Notes under the pieces: model-generated | What the model was told of the DNA's origin: nothing | The model's database searches: none | What the model saw: only the letters and a program-made list of their open reading frames with translations | Made by a program: the position numbers and the translations under genes | Assembly (NCBI RefSeq): GCF_002101965.1 | Contig: NZ_LQQA01000012.1 | Coordinates: 1-64,000, forward strand | DNA: 64,000 bases | Direction: 5' to 3' | From: Mycolicibacterium wolinskyi | Lineage (GTDB): Bacteria; Actinomycetota; Actinomycetes; Mycobacteriales; Mycobacteriaceae | Shown here: positions 46,756 through 55,597 of the stretch, piece by piece | Layout: every line of letters begins with the position of its first letter | Position numbering within the stretch: the first letter of the stretch is position 1

Positions 46756-47373
46756 ATGGACGACTTTGCACATGGCCTGCACCCGCTGCATCGCGCCACG
46801 GGACCTGACGATCTCTACGACACCAAACCGCCCTGGGATATCGACCGGCCACAGAGGGTCTTTCAGGATCTCGCCGATGCGGGCCGCATCGTGGGGCGTG
46901 TCCTCGACATTGGCTGTGGCACCGGCGAGCATGCCCTGATGGCCGCCGCGCGTGGTTGCGAGGCCGTCGGGGTGGACCAGTCGGCGCGGGCGTTAGAGCT
47001 CGCGAAGGCGAAGGCTGCCAGACGAGGTCTTGCCGTCCGCTTTGTTCGACACGATGCCCTCGAACTGGCTGAACTCGGTGAGCGCTTTGACACCGTGATC
47101 GACAGCGGGCTATTTCACATCTTCACAGAACCGGCCCGAAGGGCCTATGTCGCCACTGTCGCCAGTGTGGTGGACCCGGGCGGCAAGCTGTTTGCGCTCG
47201 GGTTCAGCGATCGCGAACCCGGCGACTGGGGCCCCCAGCGCCTCACGCGGAACCAGATCATCGCAGCATTCAGCGAACTCTGGCAGATCGAGGCGATCGA
47301 ACCCGCCACTCTCGACATTACCGTTGCGCCACACCGGATCGCGGCGTGGTTGGTCGAACTGACCCGGCGGTGA
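46756..47373 (+). CDS. Class I SAM-dependent methyltransferase
   Basis: 205 aa. SAM motif VLDIGCGTGEHALMAA, VGVDQS and a following DTVIDSGLFHIF. It resembles thiol/halide-type and ubiquinone-type methyltransferases; substrate unknown. GAGGAG lies seven bases before the ATG. Likely controlled by the TetR operator upstream. DUF2218 follows two bases after its stop. Confidence 0.83.
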   Translation: MDDFAHGLHPLHRATGPDDLYDTKPPWDIDRPQRVFQDLADAGRIVGRVLDIGCGTGEHALMAAARGCEAVGVDQSARALELAKAKAARRGLAVRFVRHDALELAELGERFDTVIDSGLFHIFTEPARRAYVATVASVVDPGGKLFALGFSDREPGDWGPQRLTRNQIIAAFSELWQIEAIEPATLDITVAPHRIAAWLVELTRR

Positions 47374-47375
47374 GG

Positions 47376-47759
47376 ATGGCGACCCGGGTAGCTCATCTCG
47401 CCACCGACACCCCCGACCGCTATCTGCGCCAGATGCGCCGCCACGCCCAAATGTTCGCCAGTCGCGTCGGCCGACCGTCGCGGCTACACACTGCTGGGGC
47501 GCAGGCGTCCGCCGCGCTTGACGTCCGCGTCGAATGCACCGGCGGCAACGCCACGATCACGTTCAACCCTCGGGGACGCTGCCGACTTCACGCCGAGGGG
47601 ACGCAGCTGGTGATTCGGGTCGATAACGACGATGAGGCCGGACTGCGTCAGATCACCCACATCGTGACCCCCGACATCGCCAGATTCAGTGGCGGCATTC
47701 TACGTCCGGTCTGGACGAGCATCGGTGGGCCTGACACGCTCGACCATCGACGGTCGTGA
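47376..47759 (+). CDS. DUF2218 protein
   Basis: 127 aa. ATDTPDRYLRQMRRH at the start and the beta-rich middle (ATITFNPRGRCRLHAEG) match DUF2218, small proteins of unknown function often found beside metal or siderophore genes. In operon with the methyltransferase. Confidence 0.75.
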   Translation: MATRVAHLATDTPDRYLRQMRRHAQMFASRVGRPSRLHTAGAQASAALDVRVECTGGNATITFNPRGRCRLHAEGTQLVIRVDNDDEAGLRQITHIVTPDIARFSGGILRPVWTSIGGPDTLDHRRS

Positions 47760-48031
47760 CGAGGATGGCGATGCCACGACGGGGACGGTGGTTGGCGGTG
47801 GCAGCGATCGTGATGGTGCTCGGCGCGCATCTGGGTGTCGGTGCGACGCTGATCAACCAGTGGGGCTTTTCGGTGGGCGTAGGTATCGCTCTCCTCGTCG
47901 CGAAACTGGTTGCCGGCGTGGGTGTTCACGCGACACGGCGATGGCGTTATCACCAGCACCGCGCTGTGAAGTGCGCCGACCCGGCACGCGGTCATGGCCG
48001 CCGGCGATGGCGGCTGGGGCGTGGCGCCTGA
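47756..48031 (+). CDS. Small two-helix membrane protein
   Basis: 91 aa. GTG start overlaps the DUF2218 stop; an ATG nine bases later is possible. Two helices (WLAVAAIVMVLGAHLG, VGVGIALLVAKLVAG) and a basic His/Arg-rich tail. Third gene of the TetR-linked operon. Function unknown. Confidence 0.6.
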   Translation: MTRMAMPRRGRWLAVAAIVMVLGAHLGVGATLINQWGFSVGVGIALLVAKLVAGVGVHATRRWRYHQHRAVKCADPARGHGRRRWRLGRGA

Positions 48032-48035
48032 CTGC

Positions 48036-48773
48036 TCAGGTTTCGATAATGCGTGTCAGGTAGGGCGACATTCCCGCGGTGCGCAGCGGGTTGATACTGA
48101 CCTTGCCGTAGCTGCTGGCCGATTCGAGCACCCGGCCGCTACCGAGGTAGATCGCCACGTGCTGGGTGCCTCCCGGCCCGTAGAAGATCAAATCGCCGCG
48201 CTTGGCTTGAGAGGGTGGAACCTTACGGCCGGTGTTGTACTGGTCGCCGGAGAATTTCGGAATTAACACACCCACACCGGCGAAGGCGAACTGGGTGAAC
48301 CCCGAACAGTCGAATCCGACGGTGTTGGCACCGGAGTCGACCCCGCGCGTCGGGCCGGTCGGCTTACCGCCGCCCCAGGAGTAGGGAACCCCGGCCTGTG
48401 AGGCGCCGCGGCGTATGACGTATTCGATCGCCTGGCGGCCGTTGACGCGGCCGAGGCGGCCGGCCGCCGCGGTGGGCGGTCCCGCATCGCCTCCGATGCC
48501 GAGGCTGCTGAGGAACCGGCGCCCCAGGTCCATCGTCGCTTGCGTGGCAAGCTGACTGGCTTGCAGTGAGGCGTTGGCGATGGCGACCGGGTCACCTGGC
48601 GCTCCGGAACTCACCACCTTCGGCAACGTAGGGTCCCACTGATCAGGCTGCGCGGCGGCAGGTACGGCCGAGGCGATCATCAGCCCCAGCGCGACCGCAA
48701 CCGACGTCCATCGGCCAATCACCGTGCCGGCACGCTGCGCCACTCGGAGAGTAGAACCGTGACCGAAACGCAT
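48036..48773 (-). CDS. RipB-like NlpC/P60 peptidoglycan endopeptidase
   Basis: 245 aa from the ATG at 48773, close to RipB length. Signal peptide ending PAAAQ, then QWDPTLP and an NlpC/P60 domain with FDCSGFTQ, GTQHVAIYLG and the ending SPYLTRIIET. No coiled-coil brake, as in RipB. It diverges from ldtB with one BlaI-type palindrome between them. Confidence 0.87.
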   Translation of the reverse strand: MRFGHGSTLRVAQRAGTVIGRWTSVAVALGLMIASAVPAAAQPDQWDPTLPKVVSSGAPGDPVAIANASLQASQLATQATMDLGRRFLSSLGIGGDAGPPTAAAGRLGRVNGRQAIEYVIRRGASQAGVPYSWGGGKPTGPTRGVDSGANTVGFDCSGFTQFAFAGVGVLIPKFSGDQYNTGRKVPPSQAKRGDLIFYGPGGTQHVAIYLGSGRVLESASSYGKVSINPLRTAGMSPYLTRIIET

Positions 48774-49257
48774 TGCTGCAGAGCCGCATCCTAGCCGCGT
48801 GAGGCGTTCACCGACGCTCTGGTTGACGGTGCACGTGCCCATGTGGATCACTTCCTGCAAAACGGCTCATCCGGCGCGTCTGGCCGATGGACCTCTCACG
48901 GCAGCGCGAACTATCTGCAACATACAACACAGCCGTCACAGTTGTATCTGCAGTCACGGGACTCGATTTCGTAACGCCCGCCGGGTCCGAGCCCGACTAG
49001 GTGTCGCATGAGACGCGTGACATGGGCAAAAGTCCAGTACGGTGTCACTTAGTACGTACTGCGATAGCAGGCAAAGAAAAAGTCAGGCCGGCGCACGGCT
49101 TTACGGAATCTTCATCGAAAGACGAGTGCAGCTACATTCCTGCCGGGAATGCTGGAGGGCGACGAGGTGTGCAGTTCGTGGTCACAGGTTTTGGCCCGGG
49201 CGCACGAAGTGTATTGACACGCCAGCCCGCCAACGGCGCTGCCAGAAAGGGATAACG
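48774..49257. other. Divergent intergenic region
   Basis: 484 bases between ripB and ldtB starts. Holds the AGTACGTACT palindrome (49051-49060) and TTCATCGAAAGA (49111-49122). Small frames here lack ribosome sites; I see no gene. Confidence 0.5.
49051..49060. promoter_or_regulatory. BlaI-type operator, ripB/ldtB
   Basis: AGTACGTACT, a perfect 10-bp palindrome with TTAG/GCGATAG flanks, shared by divergent genes. Confidence 0.6.
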
Positions 49258-50475
49258 ATGCTTGGGATCGGTTCGGTGGCGGGTCGGCGCCGGCTGATGC
49301 TGGTGATCGCGGCGACATCGGCGCTCGCCCTTGTGGTCAGCGCTTGCAGTGGCGCTCCGACGGCCAGCTCTCCCGGGCCGCCGGTGATCGCGGACAAGGG
49401 TGATCCGTTCAGCGACCTGCTGGTGCCCCGGCTGCAGTCCACGGTGACTGACGGCGCCGTCGGTGTCGCGGTGGACGCCCCTGTGACGGTCAGCGCCAGC
49501 GAAGGCGTGCTGGGCACCGTGACCATGGTCAACGCTGCGGGAACTCCCGTCGATGGCCAGCTCAGCCCGGATGGCGTGACCTGGTCGACCGCCGAACCGC
49601 TGGGCTACAACAAGCAATACACACTGAGCGCCGAGGCGCTCGGGCTCGGCGGCATGGCCCGCACGCAGATGCGCTTTCAAACCCAGTCGCCGGAAAACCT
49701 CACCATGCCCTACGTCCTGCCCAACGACGGTGAAGTGGTCGGTGTCGGACAACCCATCGCGATCCGGTTCGACGAGGACATCACGAATCGGCTGGCCGCG
49801 CAAAACGCCATCACCGTGCGCGCGACACCGTCAGTCGACGGTGCCTTCTACTGGCTCAACAGCCGCGAAGTCCGTTGGCGCCCGGCCAAATACTGGAAAC
49901 CCGGAACCACCGTCGAAGTAACCGTCAAAGCCTACGGCGTCGATCTGGGCAACGGCTTGTTCGGCCAGGACGACGCCTCCACCCGGTTCACCATCGGCGA
50001 CGAAGTGATCGCGACCGCCGATGACGCCACCAAGACCCTCACCGTGCGCCGCAACGGCGAAATCGTCAAAACCATGCCGATATCGATGGGCAAGGACAGC
50101 ACACCCACCGACCGCGGCACCTACATCATCGGAGACAGGTACTCCAACCTCGTCATGGACTCCTCCACCTACGGGGTCCCGGTCAACTCTCCCGACGGAT
50201 ACCGCCTCGAAGTCGACTGGGCCACCCAGATGTCCTACAGCGGCATCTACGTACACTCGGCCCCCTGGTCGGTCAGCAGCCAAGGACGCACCAACGTCAG
50301 CCACGGCTGCCTCAACGTCAGCCCGAGCAATGCCCTGTGGTTCTACGACAACACCAAACGCGGCGACGTCGTTGAAGTGGTGAACACTCGTGGCTCCACC
50401 CTCTCGGGCACCGACGGCCTCGGGGACTGGAACATCCCGTGGGATCAATGGCAGGCCGGAAACGCCGAACTCTAA
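49258..50475 (+). CDS. L,D-transpeptidase, LdtB (LdtMt2)-like lipoprotein
   Basis: 405 aa from ATG 49258 after AAAGG. Lipobox VVSAC, two Ig-like domains, then YkuD with HSAPWS and the catalytic Cys in SHGCLNVSP. The ending [12 protein letters not shown] is that of LdtMt2. These enzymes make 3-3 cross-links and resist most penicillins. It is an extra copy beyond the usual chromosomal set. The frame extends upstream to 49042 but without a signal peptide. Confidence 0.9.
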   Translation: MLGIGSVAGRRRLMLVIAATSALALVVSACSGAPTASSPGPPVIADKGDPFSDLLVPRLQSTVTDGAVGVAVDAPVTVSASEGVLGTVTMVNAAGTPVDGQLSPDGVTWSTAEPLGYNKQYTLSAEALGLGGMARTQMRFQTQSPENLTMPYVLPNDGEVVGVGQPIAIRFDEDITNRLAAQNAITVRATPSVDGAFYWLNSREVRWRPAKYWKPGTTVEVTVKAYGVDLGNGLFGQDDASTRFTIGDEVIATADDATKTLTVRRNGEIVKTMPISMGKDSTPTDRGTYIIGDRYSNLVMDSSTYGVPVNSPDGYRLEVDWATQMSYSGIYVHSAPWSVSSQGRTNVSHGCLNVSPSNALWFYDNTKRGDVVEVVNTRGSTLSGTDGLGDWNIPWDQWQAGNAEL

Positions 50476-50548
50476 CCTCACGCGGCCGGCGTCTTGATGT
50501 GGCTGCCCGGCGTCGTCGCGTGACCCGACCGGCCCTACGCAAGAGCTC

Positions 50549-50568
50549 CTACTATCGAGTTACGTACA
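50549..50568. promoter_or_regulatory. BlaI-type operator, beta-propeller/cyclase operon
   Basis: CTACTATCGAGTTACGTAC, with AGTTACGTACA shared with the minus strand of the site at 52904. It lies 30 bases before the start. Confidence 0.5.
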
Positions 50569-50599
50569 CAGATGATGTGCGTGCCGCAGTGAGGTGACC

Positions 50600-51451
50600 A
50601 TGCGATCGAACATTGTTGCGCTGGTCGGCGCGGCGGCGCTGGTGATCAGCGCGTGCTCCACCACGACTACTCCTCAACCCGGCCAAGAAACGCCGGACGG
50701 CATGGCACATATCCACGGCCTAGGGATCAACCCGGCCGACGGTGCTCTATACGCCGGCACCCACTACGGGGTGTACCGGATCGCTGCCGACCGCAAGCCC
50801 GCGCGGGTGAGCGACGTGGTCCAAGACTTCATGGGTTTCACCGTCGTCGGACCCGACCATTTCCTCGGCAGCGGCCACCCCGCCGAACATGCCGCCGACC
50901 AGCCACCCAACCTCGGCCTGATCGAGAGCACGGACGGCGGACGCTCCTGGACACCCGTATCGCTGAGCGGGAACGCCGATTTCCATGCGCTGGAGTACCG
51001 AGACGGACTCGTCATCGGACTCGACAGCACCACCCGCACCGTCATGGTCAGCACCGACCAACACACCTGGCAGCCGCGAGCGACGCTGCGCGCCATCGAT
51101 ATCGCCGTCTCACCAGACAACCCTAATGAAGTCCTGGCCACCACGGCCCAAGGTGTCATGCGCAGCACCGACCAAGCCGCAACATTCACCCCCGCCGGCA
51201 CCGGACCCGCACTGGCCTTCGTCGCCTGGCCCGACGACGGCCCGCTCATCGGCGTCGACCCCGCTGGCGCAGTGTATGTGAGTCCCGATGCCGCACGCAC
51301 CTGGAAACAGCGCCGCGAACTGCATCAACAGCCCCAGGCGCTACTCGCCGCCGGCGACGGAGTCGTCTACCTCGCCACCGACACGGTGATACACCGATCG
51401 ACAGACAACGGCACGACATTCGAGATCTACTATGCCCTCGAACAACCCTGA
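50600..51451 (+). CDS. Beta-propeller (sialidase/F510_1955-like) lipoprotein
   Basis: 283 aa. Lipobox VISAC, then repeated Asp-box-like motifs (STDGGRSWTP, STDNGTTFE, SPDAARTWK) of BNR/sialidase propellers and an AHIHGLG start. The family is annotated as glycosylhydrolase, but the activity is unproven and catalytic residues are not evident. GAGGTGACC precedes the ATG; GTG 50594 is an alternative. Confidence 0.75.
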   Translation: MRSNIVALVGAAALVISACSTTTTPQPGQETPDGMAHIHGLGINPADGALYAGTHYGVYRIAADRKPARVSDVVQDFMGFTVVGPDHFLGSGHPAEHAADQPPNLGLIESTDGGRSWTPVSLSGNADFHALEYRDGLVIGLDSTTRTVMVSTDQHTWQPRATLRAIDIAVSPDNPNEVLATTAQGVMRSTDQAATFTPAGTGPALAFVAWPDDGPLIGVDPAGAVYVSPDAARTWKQRRELHQQPQALLAAGDGVVYLATDTVIHRSTDNGTTFEIYYALEQP

Positions 51452-52873
51452 CCCCCAGCAGTACGTCCGCGCCCAGCCGGACCGCTCGGACCTCTCGCCG
51501 ACGGCTGTCGGCTGGACTGTGGCCAAGCTGGCAACCGCGACGGGGGAAACCCCGAAGACCTCCTCGACTACGCGCGAACAGGCCTACTGACTCGCACACC
51601 CGATGGGGTGTTCACACCGAACGCTCTGCGCCGCACACAATTGATCCAGTTCGCACGCAGCCGCGGCATCAGCGGACACGACTTGGCGGCAGCACTGGCG
51701 AACCAGGGTGACCTGCTCAACCGCTTCAACACCGCCGAACCAGCCGACACCGCAACCCATCACATCACACACCTGGCCCGCGAAGCCGCCCTCGACACCG
51801 AGGTGATCGACGAACTGCTGCCGATCATGGGCTGGGACAGCATCGTTACCGGCGCCGACATTGCCGCCGCGCACCGGATCGCTGCTGCGCTGCGCCTCGG
51901 GATGCCGCGCGAGGCGCTGATGCAGCTGCTGCGGGTGTTCAGCGACACTGCCGACCGCCTGGCAGACTCGGTGCTGCGGACGTTTCACGACTACGTTCAC
52001 GGACCCCGTCGCGCCCAAGGCCTTTCAGGCTCCGAGCTGCTGGACGCCAGCGAACCGATCGCCGGACCCCTGCTCGACATGGTGGAACCCTCCGTCGTCT
52101 ATTTCCACCGACGCGCACTCGAACGCGCTCACCGCGAAGACTTCCTTCGCCATCTCACCGAGCCCGACACCCCACCGGCGGCGGTGCCCGGCCAAGAACA
52201 CCTCACCGTCCTGTTCATCGACCTGGCCAGTTTCACCCCACTCACCGCAACCATGGGCGATCATGTCGCAGCCGATGTACTTCGCACGTTCGCGTTAGCG
52301 GTGCGGAGCCACGCCAAGCATCATCGCGGCCGGATCATCAAACAGATCGGCGACGAATTCATGCTGATGTTCACCCGCCCCGGTGACGCCGTCTCGTTCG
52401 GCCTCGCCATAGACGACTTAGTCAACACCCAACCCCAATTCCCGGCCCTGCACATCGGTGCGCACACCGGACCAGTGCTCTTCCGAGAAGGTGACTACCT
52501 GGGCGCCACAATCAACCTCGCCGCCCGCGTCGCATCGGCGGGAACCACCGGCCAGTTCCTCATCACGCGAGAACTCCACTCCGCAGCCACAGACTGCCCT
52601 GAGGCGCGATTCACCCCGCTGCCCCCGAAGCGGCTCAAGGGAATCCCCGAACCGGTGCATCTCGTCGACGTAAGGCACAGCGCGCCAGCGCGCGCCGACC
52701 GGCGCACCGATCCCGTCTGCGGGATGCTGCTGGACCCCGCAGATGTCGCAGCCACCACCGATTGGCACGGAATGACATTCGACTTCTGCAGCCACCGCTG
52801 TCACAACGCCTTCACCGCACAACCCGAACGCTTCGCCAACGCCGCGGGCCAGTCCGTCCACCACCCGACATGA
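51432..52873 (+). CDS. Class III adenylate/guanylate cyclase with C-terminal YHS metal domain; N-terminal frameshift
   Basis: The main frame (GTG 51608 to 52873, 421 aa) has a helical N-terminal region, a cyclase domain (LFIDLASFTPLT metal Asp, GDEFML, NLAARVASAG) and a YHS-like end (TDPVCGMLLDP, FDFCSHRCHNAF). The natural start seems to be ATG 51432, overlapping the upstream stop. Its frame (VGWTVAKLATATGE) must shift near the G5A3C4 run at 51542-51553 to join PEDLLDYARTGLL. The YHS domain suggests metal-gated cAMP signalling. Without the shift, translation from 51608 gives a shorter protein. Confidence 0.8.
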
Positions 52874-52903
52874 CCAACCGCTCTCACAGTCACCAGCGTT
52901 CAA

Positions 52904-52930
52904 ACTACTATTCATGTACGTAACTAGTAG
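52904..52930. promoter_or_regulatory. BlaI-type operator, second L,D-transpeptidase
   Basis: CTACTA (52905-52910) and TAGTAG (52925-52930) arms around GTACGTAAC, 72 bases upstream of the gene. Confidence 0.55.
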
Positions 52931-53002
52931 ACTGTGCGACTAGCCGCGACACCCATCCGCCGGGCGTGATCGGTGACTAAGATCCGCATCCAAGGAGGCC
53001 CC

Positions 53003-53968
53003 ATGCACCGCCAGAGACTCCTCTGGGTCGCCACGATTCTGACAACTCTGACGCTTGCCTCATCACTGGTGAGCGGCCCACCCGCCCTCGCAGAGCCCGA
53101 AGGCCCACTGCCCCCGGCGCCTGTTGGGCCGATACAGCTGCCGCCCTCCGACCCGTTGGCACTGCCGCCAGCAGGTGACCCGCTTCCAGTACCAGCGGCC
53201 CCACTGGGCCAACCGGCCGGCACCGGCACCCCGGCCGGCCAGAATCCGCTGCCGTTCACCGGCCAACCGCCCTTCCTGCCACCATCGTTCAATCCGGTCA
53301 ACGGATCGCTGGTCGGTGTCGCCAAGCCGATCTACATCAACTTCCAGCGCCCCATCGCCGACCGGCAGATGGCCGAGAATGCCATTCACATCTCCTCCAG
53401 CCCGGCCGTGCCCGGCAAGTTCTACTGGATGAGCGACACGCAAGTTCGTTGGCGTCCAATCGATTTCTGGCCGGCCGGCACCGTGGTCAACATCGACGCC
53501 GCCGGCACCAAATCGAGTTTTCGCGTCGGCGATGCGCTGGTGGCCACCATCGACGACAAAACCCACCAAATGGAGGTCGTCCGCAACGGCAAGCTCGAAA
53601 AGACCTTCCCCATATCACTAGGCAAGCCCGGCTACGAAACCCCCAATGGCACCTACTACGTTCTGGAGAAGTTCGCCGACATCGTCATGGATTCCTCCAC
53701 CTACGGGGTCCCGGTGAACTCACCGGAAGGCTACAAACTCAAGGTCCAAAACGCCGTCCGCATCGACAACAGCGGCATCTTCGTTCACAGCGCCCCGTGG
53801 TCGGTAGCCGACCAAGGCAAGCGCAACGTCAGCCACGGGTGTCCAAACCTCAGCCCCGCCAACGCCCAATGGTTCTTCGACAACTTCGGCAGCGGAGACC
53901 CTGTCGTCGTCAAGAACTCCGTGGGCCTCTACGACCAGCCTGACGGAGCCCAAGACTGGCAAATCTGA
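53003..53968 (+). CDS. L,D-transpeptidase (YkuD), LdtA-like
   Basis: 321 aa from ATG 53003, preceded by AAGGAGG. Signal peptide ending LAEP, Pro-rich linker (about 35-90), one Ig-like domain and YkuD with HSAPWS and SHGCPNLSP. The residue after the catalytic Cys is Pro, where most relatives have Ile, Val or Leu. The C-terminus DGAQDWQI resembles LdtMt1. Secreted, not lipidated. Confidence 0.88.
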   Translation: MHRQRLLWVATILTTLTLASSLVSGPPALAEPEGPLPPAPVGPIQLPPSDPLALPPAGDPLPVPAAPLGQPAGTGTPAGQNPLPFTGQPPFLPPSFNPVNGSLVGVAKPIYINFQRPIADRQMAENAIHISSSPAVPGKFYWMSDTQVRWRPIDFWPAGTVVNIDAAGTKSSFRVGDALVATIDDKTHQMEVVRNGKLEKTFPISLGKPGYETPNGTYYVLEKFADIVMDSSTYGVPVNSPEGYKLKVQNAVRIDNSGIFVHSAPWSVADQGKRNVSHGCPNLSPANAQWFFDNFGSGDPVVVKNSVGLYDQPDGAQDWQI

Positions 53969-54127
53969 CCGCATAACAAGGGACCCGGCGAACCTCACCA
54001 CGCGTCACAGGCTGCTCACGACGCCCAAATTCGTGCGCCCAGCAGCTCGACGCGATGTTTCCGCGCACCGACTCCGGGGTAGGCCGATGAGATCTACGGA
54101 CCACCACAGTAGAAAGCGAGGCCCGCA

Positions 54128-54535
54128 ATGACCACCACCGCCACCATGCTCCAAACCCATCCTGGCCAGATCCCACAAAGCCAGTTGGAAGTCTTGGCGC
54201 AATGCCTCGACGCCTGCCAGGAATGCGCGCAGGCCTGCACCCAGTGCGCCGACGCCTGCCTCAGCGAGCAATCAGTCGACCGACTCGCCGCCTGCATAGC
54301 CACCAACCTCAATTGCGCCGACATATGCGCTGACACCGCACAGATCATCGGACGACGCACCGCATTCAACGCTGAAGTCGCCAAAGCCGTACTCACCGCT
54401 TGTGAAACAACGTGCCGCGCCTGCGCACAAGAATGCGACCAGCATGCTCCGCACCACCAACACTGCAAGGTCTGCGCAGACGTCTGCCGACGTTGCGAGC
54501 AAGCTTGCCGGGACCTGCTAGCTCAGCTCGACTGA
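54128..54535 (+). CDS. Cytosolic four-helix copper storage protein (Csp3/DUF326-like)
   Basis: 135 aa with 18 Cys spaced as CxxxC and CxxxxxxC along predicted helices (CLDACQECAQAC, CRACAQEC, CADVCRRCEQAC) and a His patch (HAPHHQH). Csp proteins line the core of a four-helix bundle with Cys and store many Cu(I) ions. No signal peptide, so cytosolic Csp3 type. AAGCGAGG precedes the ATG. Confidence 0.9.
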   Translation: MTTTATMLQTHPGQIPQSQLEVLAQCLDACQECAQACTQCADACLSEQSVDRLAACIATNLNCADICADTAQIIGRRTAFNAEVAKAVLTACETTCRACAQECDQHAPHHQHCKVCADVCRRCEQACRDLLAQLD

Positions 54536-54883
54536 TTACATACCCAGCCTCACGGACCGGTTGTCTGGCTGCCGCGACTTCCTTGGTTCTACCATACCCC
54601 TGGGGGGTACGGTAGAACGTATGTCGATGCCGATACGCGACCGATTTGGAGGCACACACGTCGACGAGAACTGCGACCAGACAGACCAACCTGTGTACGG
54701 CCGTGCAGCCACCGGAGCACGGTTGCGGGACAACTCCCAACGCACAAAGGCTTCAACGGCATCGTCCCGGTATTGATCGACAACCCACAGACAACGCTGG
54801 TCGGGCCAGGCTTACCGGAGCACGATTCGACCACGATGCCCGCATGCCCCGCCGGGCACCCCAACTCGACGAGGACAGAGGTT
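54536..54883. other. Intergenic region with RicR-type box
   Basis: Contains the copper box below and a 51-codon frame from 54621 (MSMPIRDRFGG start) that has no family or ribosome support. Otherwise empty. Confidence 0.45.
54590..54614. promoter_or_regulatory. RicR-type copper box
   Basis: TACCC-CTGGG-GGGTA at 54595-54609 inside outer TACC/GGTA arms (54590-54593, 54611-54614). Upstream of the DUF4396 gene. Confidence 0.6.
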
Positions 54884-55591
54884 ATGGCTATCGAATCCCA
54901 CCATCACCATCAAGCCGACCACCACAGCGCGCATAACCACAGCTCGCACACGGATCATGAGCACCACACCGGCAACGTCAACGCGATGGCAGTCAGCGCG
55001 ACACTGCACTGCCTCACCGGCTGCGCCATCGGCGAGATTGTCGGCTTGATCATCGGCACCGCACTCGGTTTCACGAACCTGGCCACCATCGCGCTCGCCG
55101 TCGCCCTGGCATTCCTCTTTGGCTACACCCTGTCGACACTGCCGCTACTCAAAGCTGGCCTGGCGATCGGCACGGCGCTCAGCGTGGTTCTGGCCGCCGA
55201 TACACTCTCGATCGCGACCATGGAGATCGTCGACAACCTGGTTATGGCCGTCATCCCCGGCGCGATGAACGCCGGCCTGGTCAACCCCATCTTCTGGATC
55301 GGGATGATCATCGCGCTGTCTGCCGCCTTCTTCGCCGCCTACCCGGTGAACCGATATCTACTGCAAAAAGGCAAAGGACACGCACTGACACACCCGTACC
55401 ACGGGGGCGGCAGCCACGACATCGCCGGCATTCGCCGGTTCATCCCCTCACTGAGCACTCCGACATTGATTGCAGCAATCACAGCGTTCATGCTCGGTGG
55501 CCTGGTCGTTGCCCTCGCAGACCAACTCGAGACACCCGACACGACCGCCTCTCACAGCCAAACCCCACCACCCCAGCAGTTGACACCATGA
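54884..55591 (+). CDS. DUF4396 membrane protein with His-rich N-terminus
   Basis: 235 aa from ATG 54884. The N-terminal ~35 residues are very His-rich (ESHHHHQADHHSAHNHSS), likely a metal-binding tail. About five helices follow, with CLTGCAIGEIVG near the start of the DUF4396 domain. Common in metal-resistance islands. Whether it transports metal is unknown. The RicR-type box lies ~275 bases upstream. Confidence 0.8.
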   Translation: MAIESHHHHQADHHSAHNHSSHTDHEHHTGNVNAMAVSATLHCLTGCAIGEIVGLIIGTALGFTNLATIALAVALAFLFGYTLSTLPLLKAGLAIGTALSVVLAADTLSIATMEIVDNLVMAVIPGAMNAGLVNPIFWIGMIIALSAAFFAAYPVNRYLLQKGKGHALTHPYHGGGSHDIAGIRRFIPSLSTPTLIAAITAFMLGGLVVALADQLETPDTTASHSQTPPPQQLTP

Positions 55592-55597
55592 CCGACA

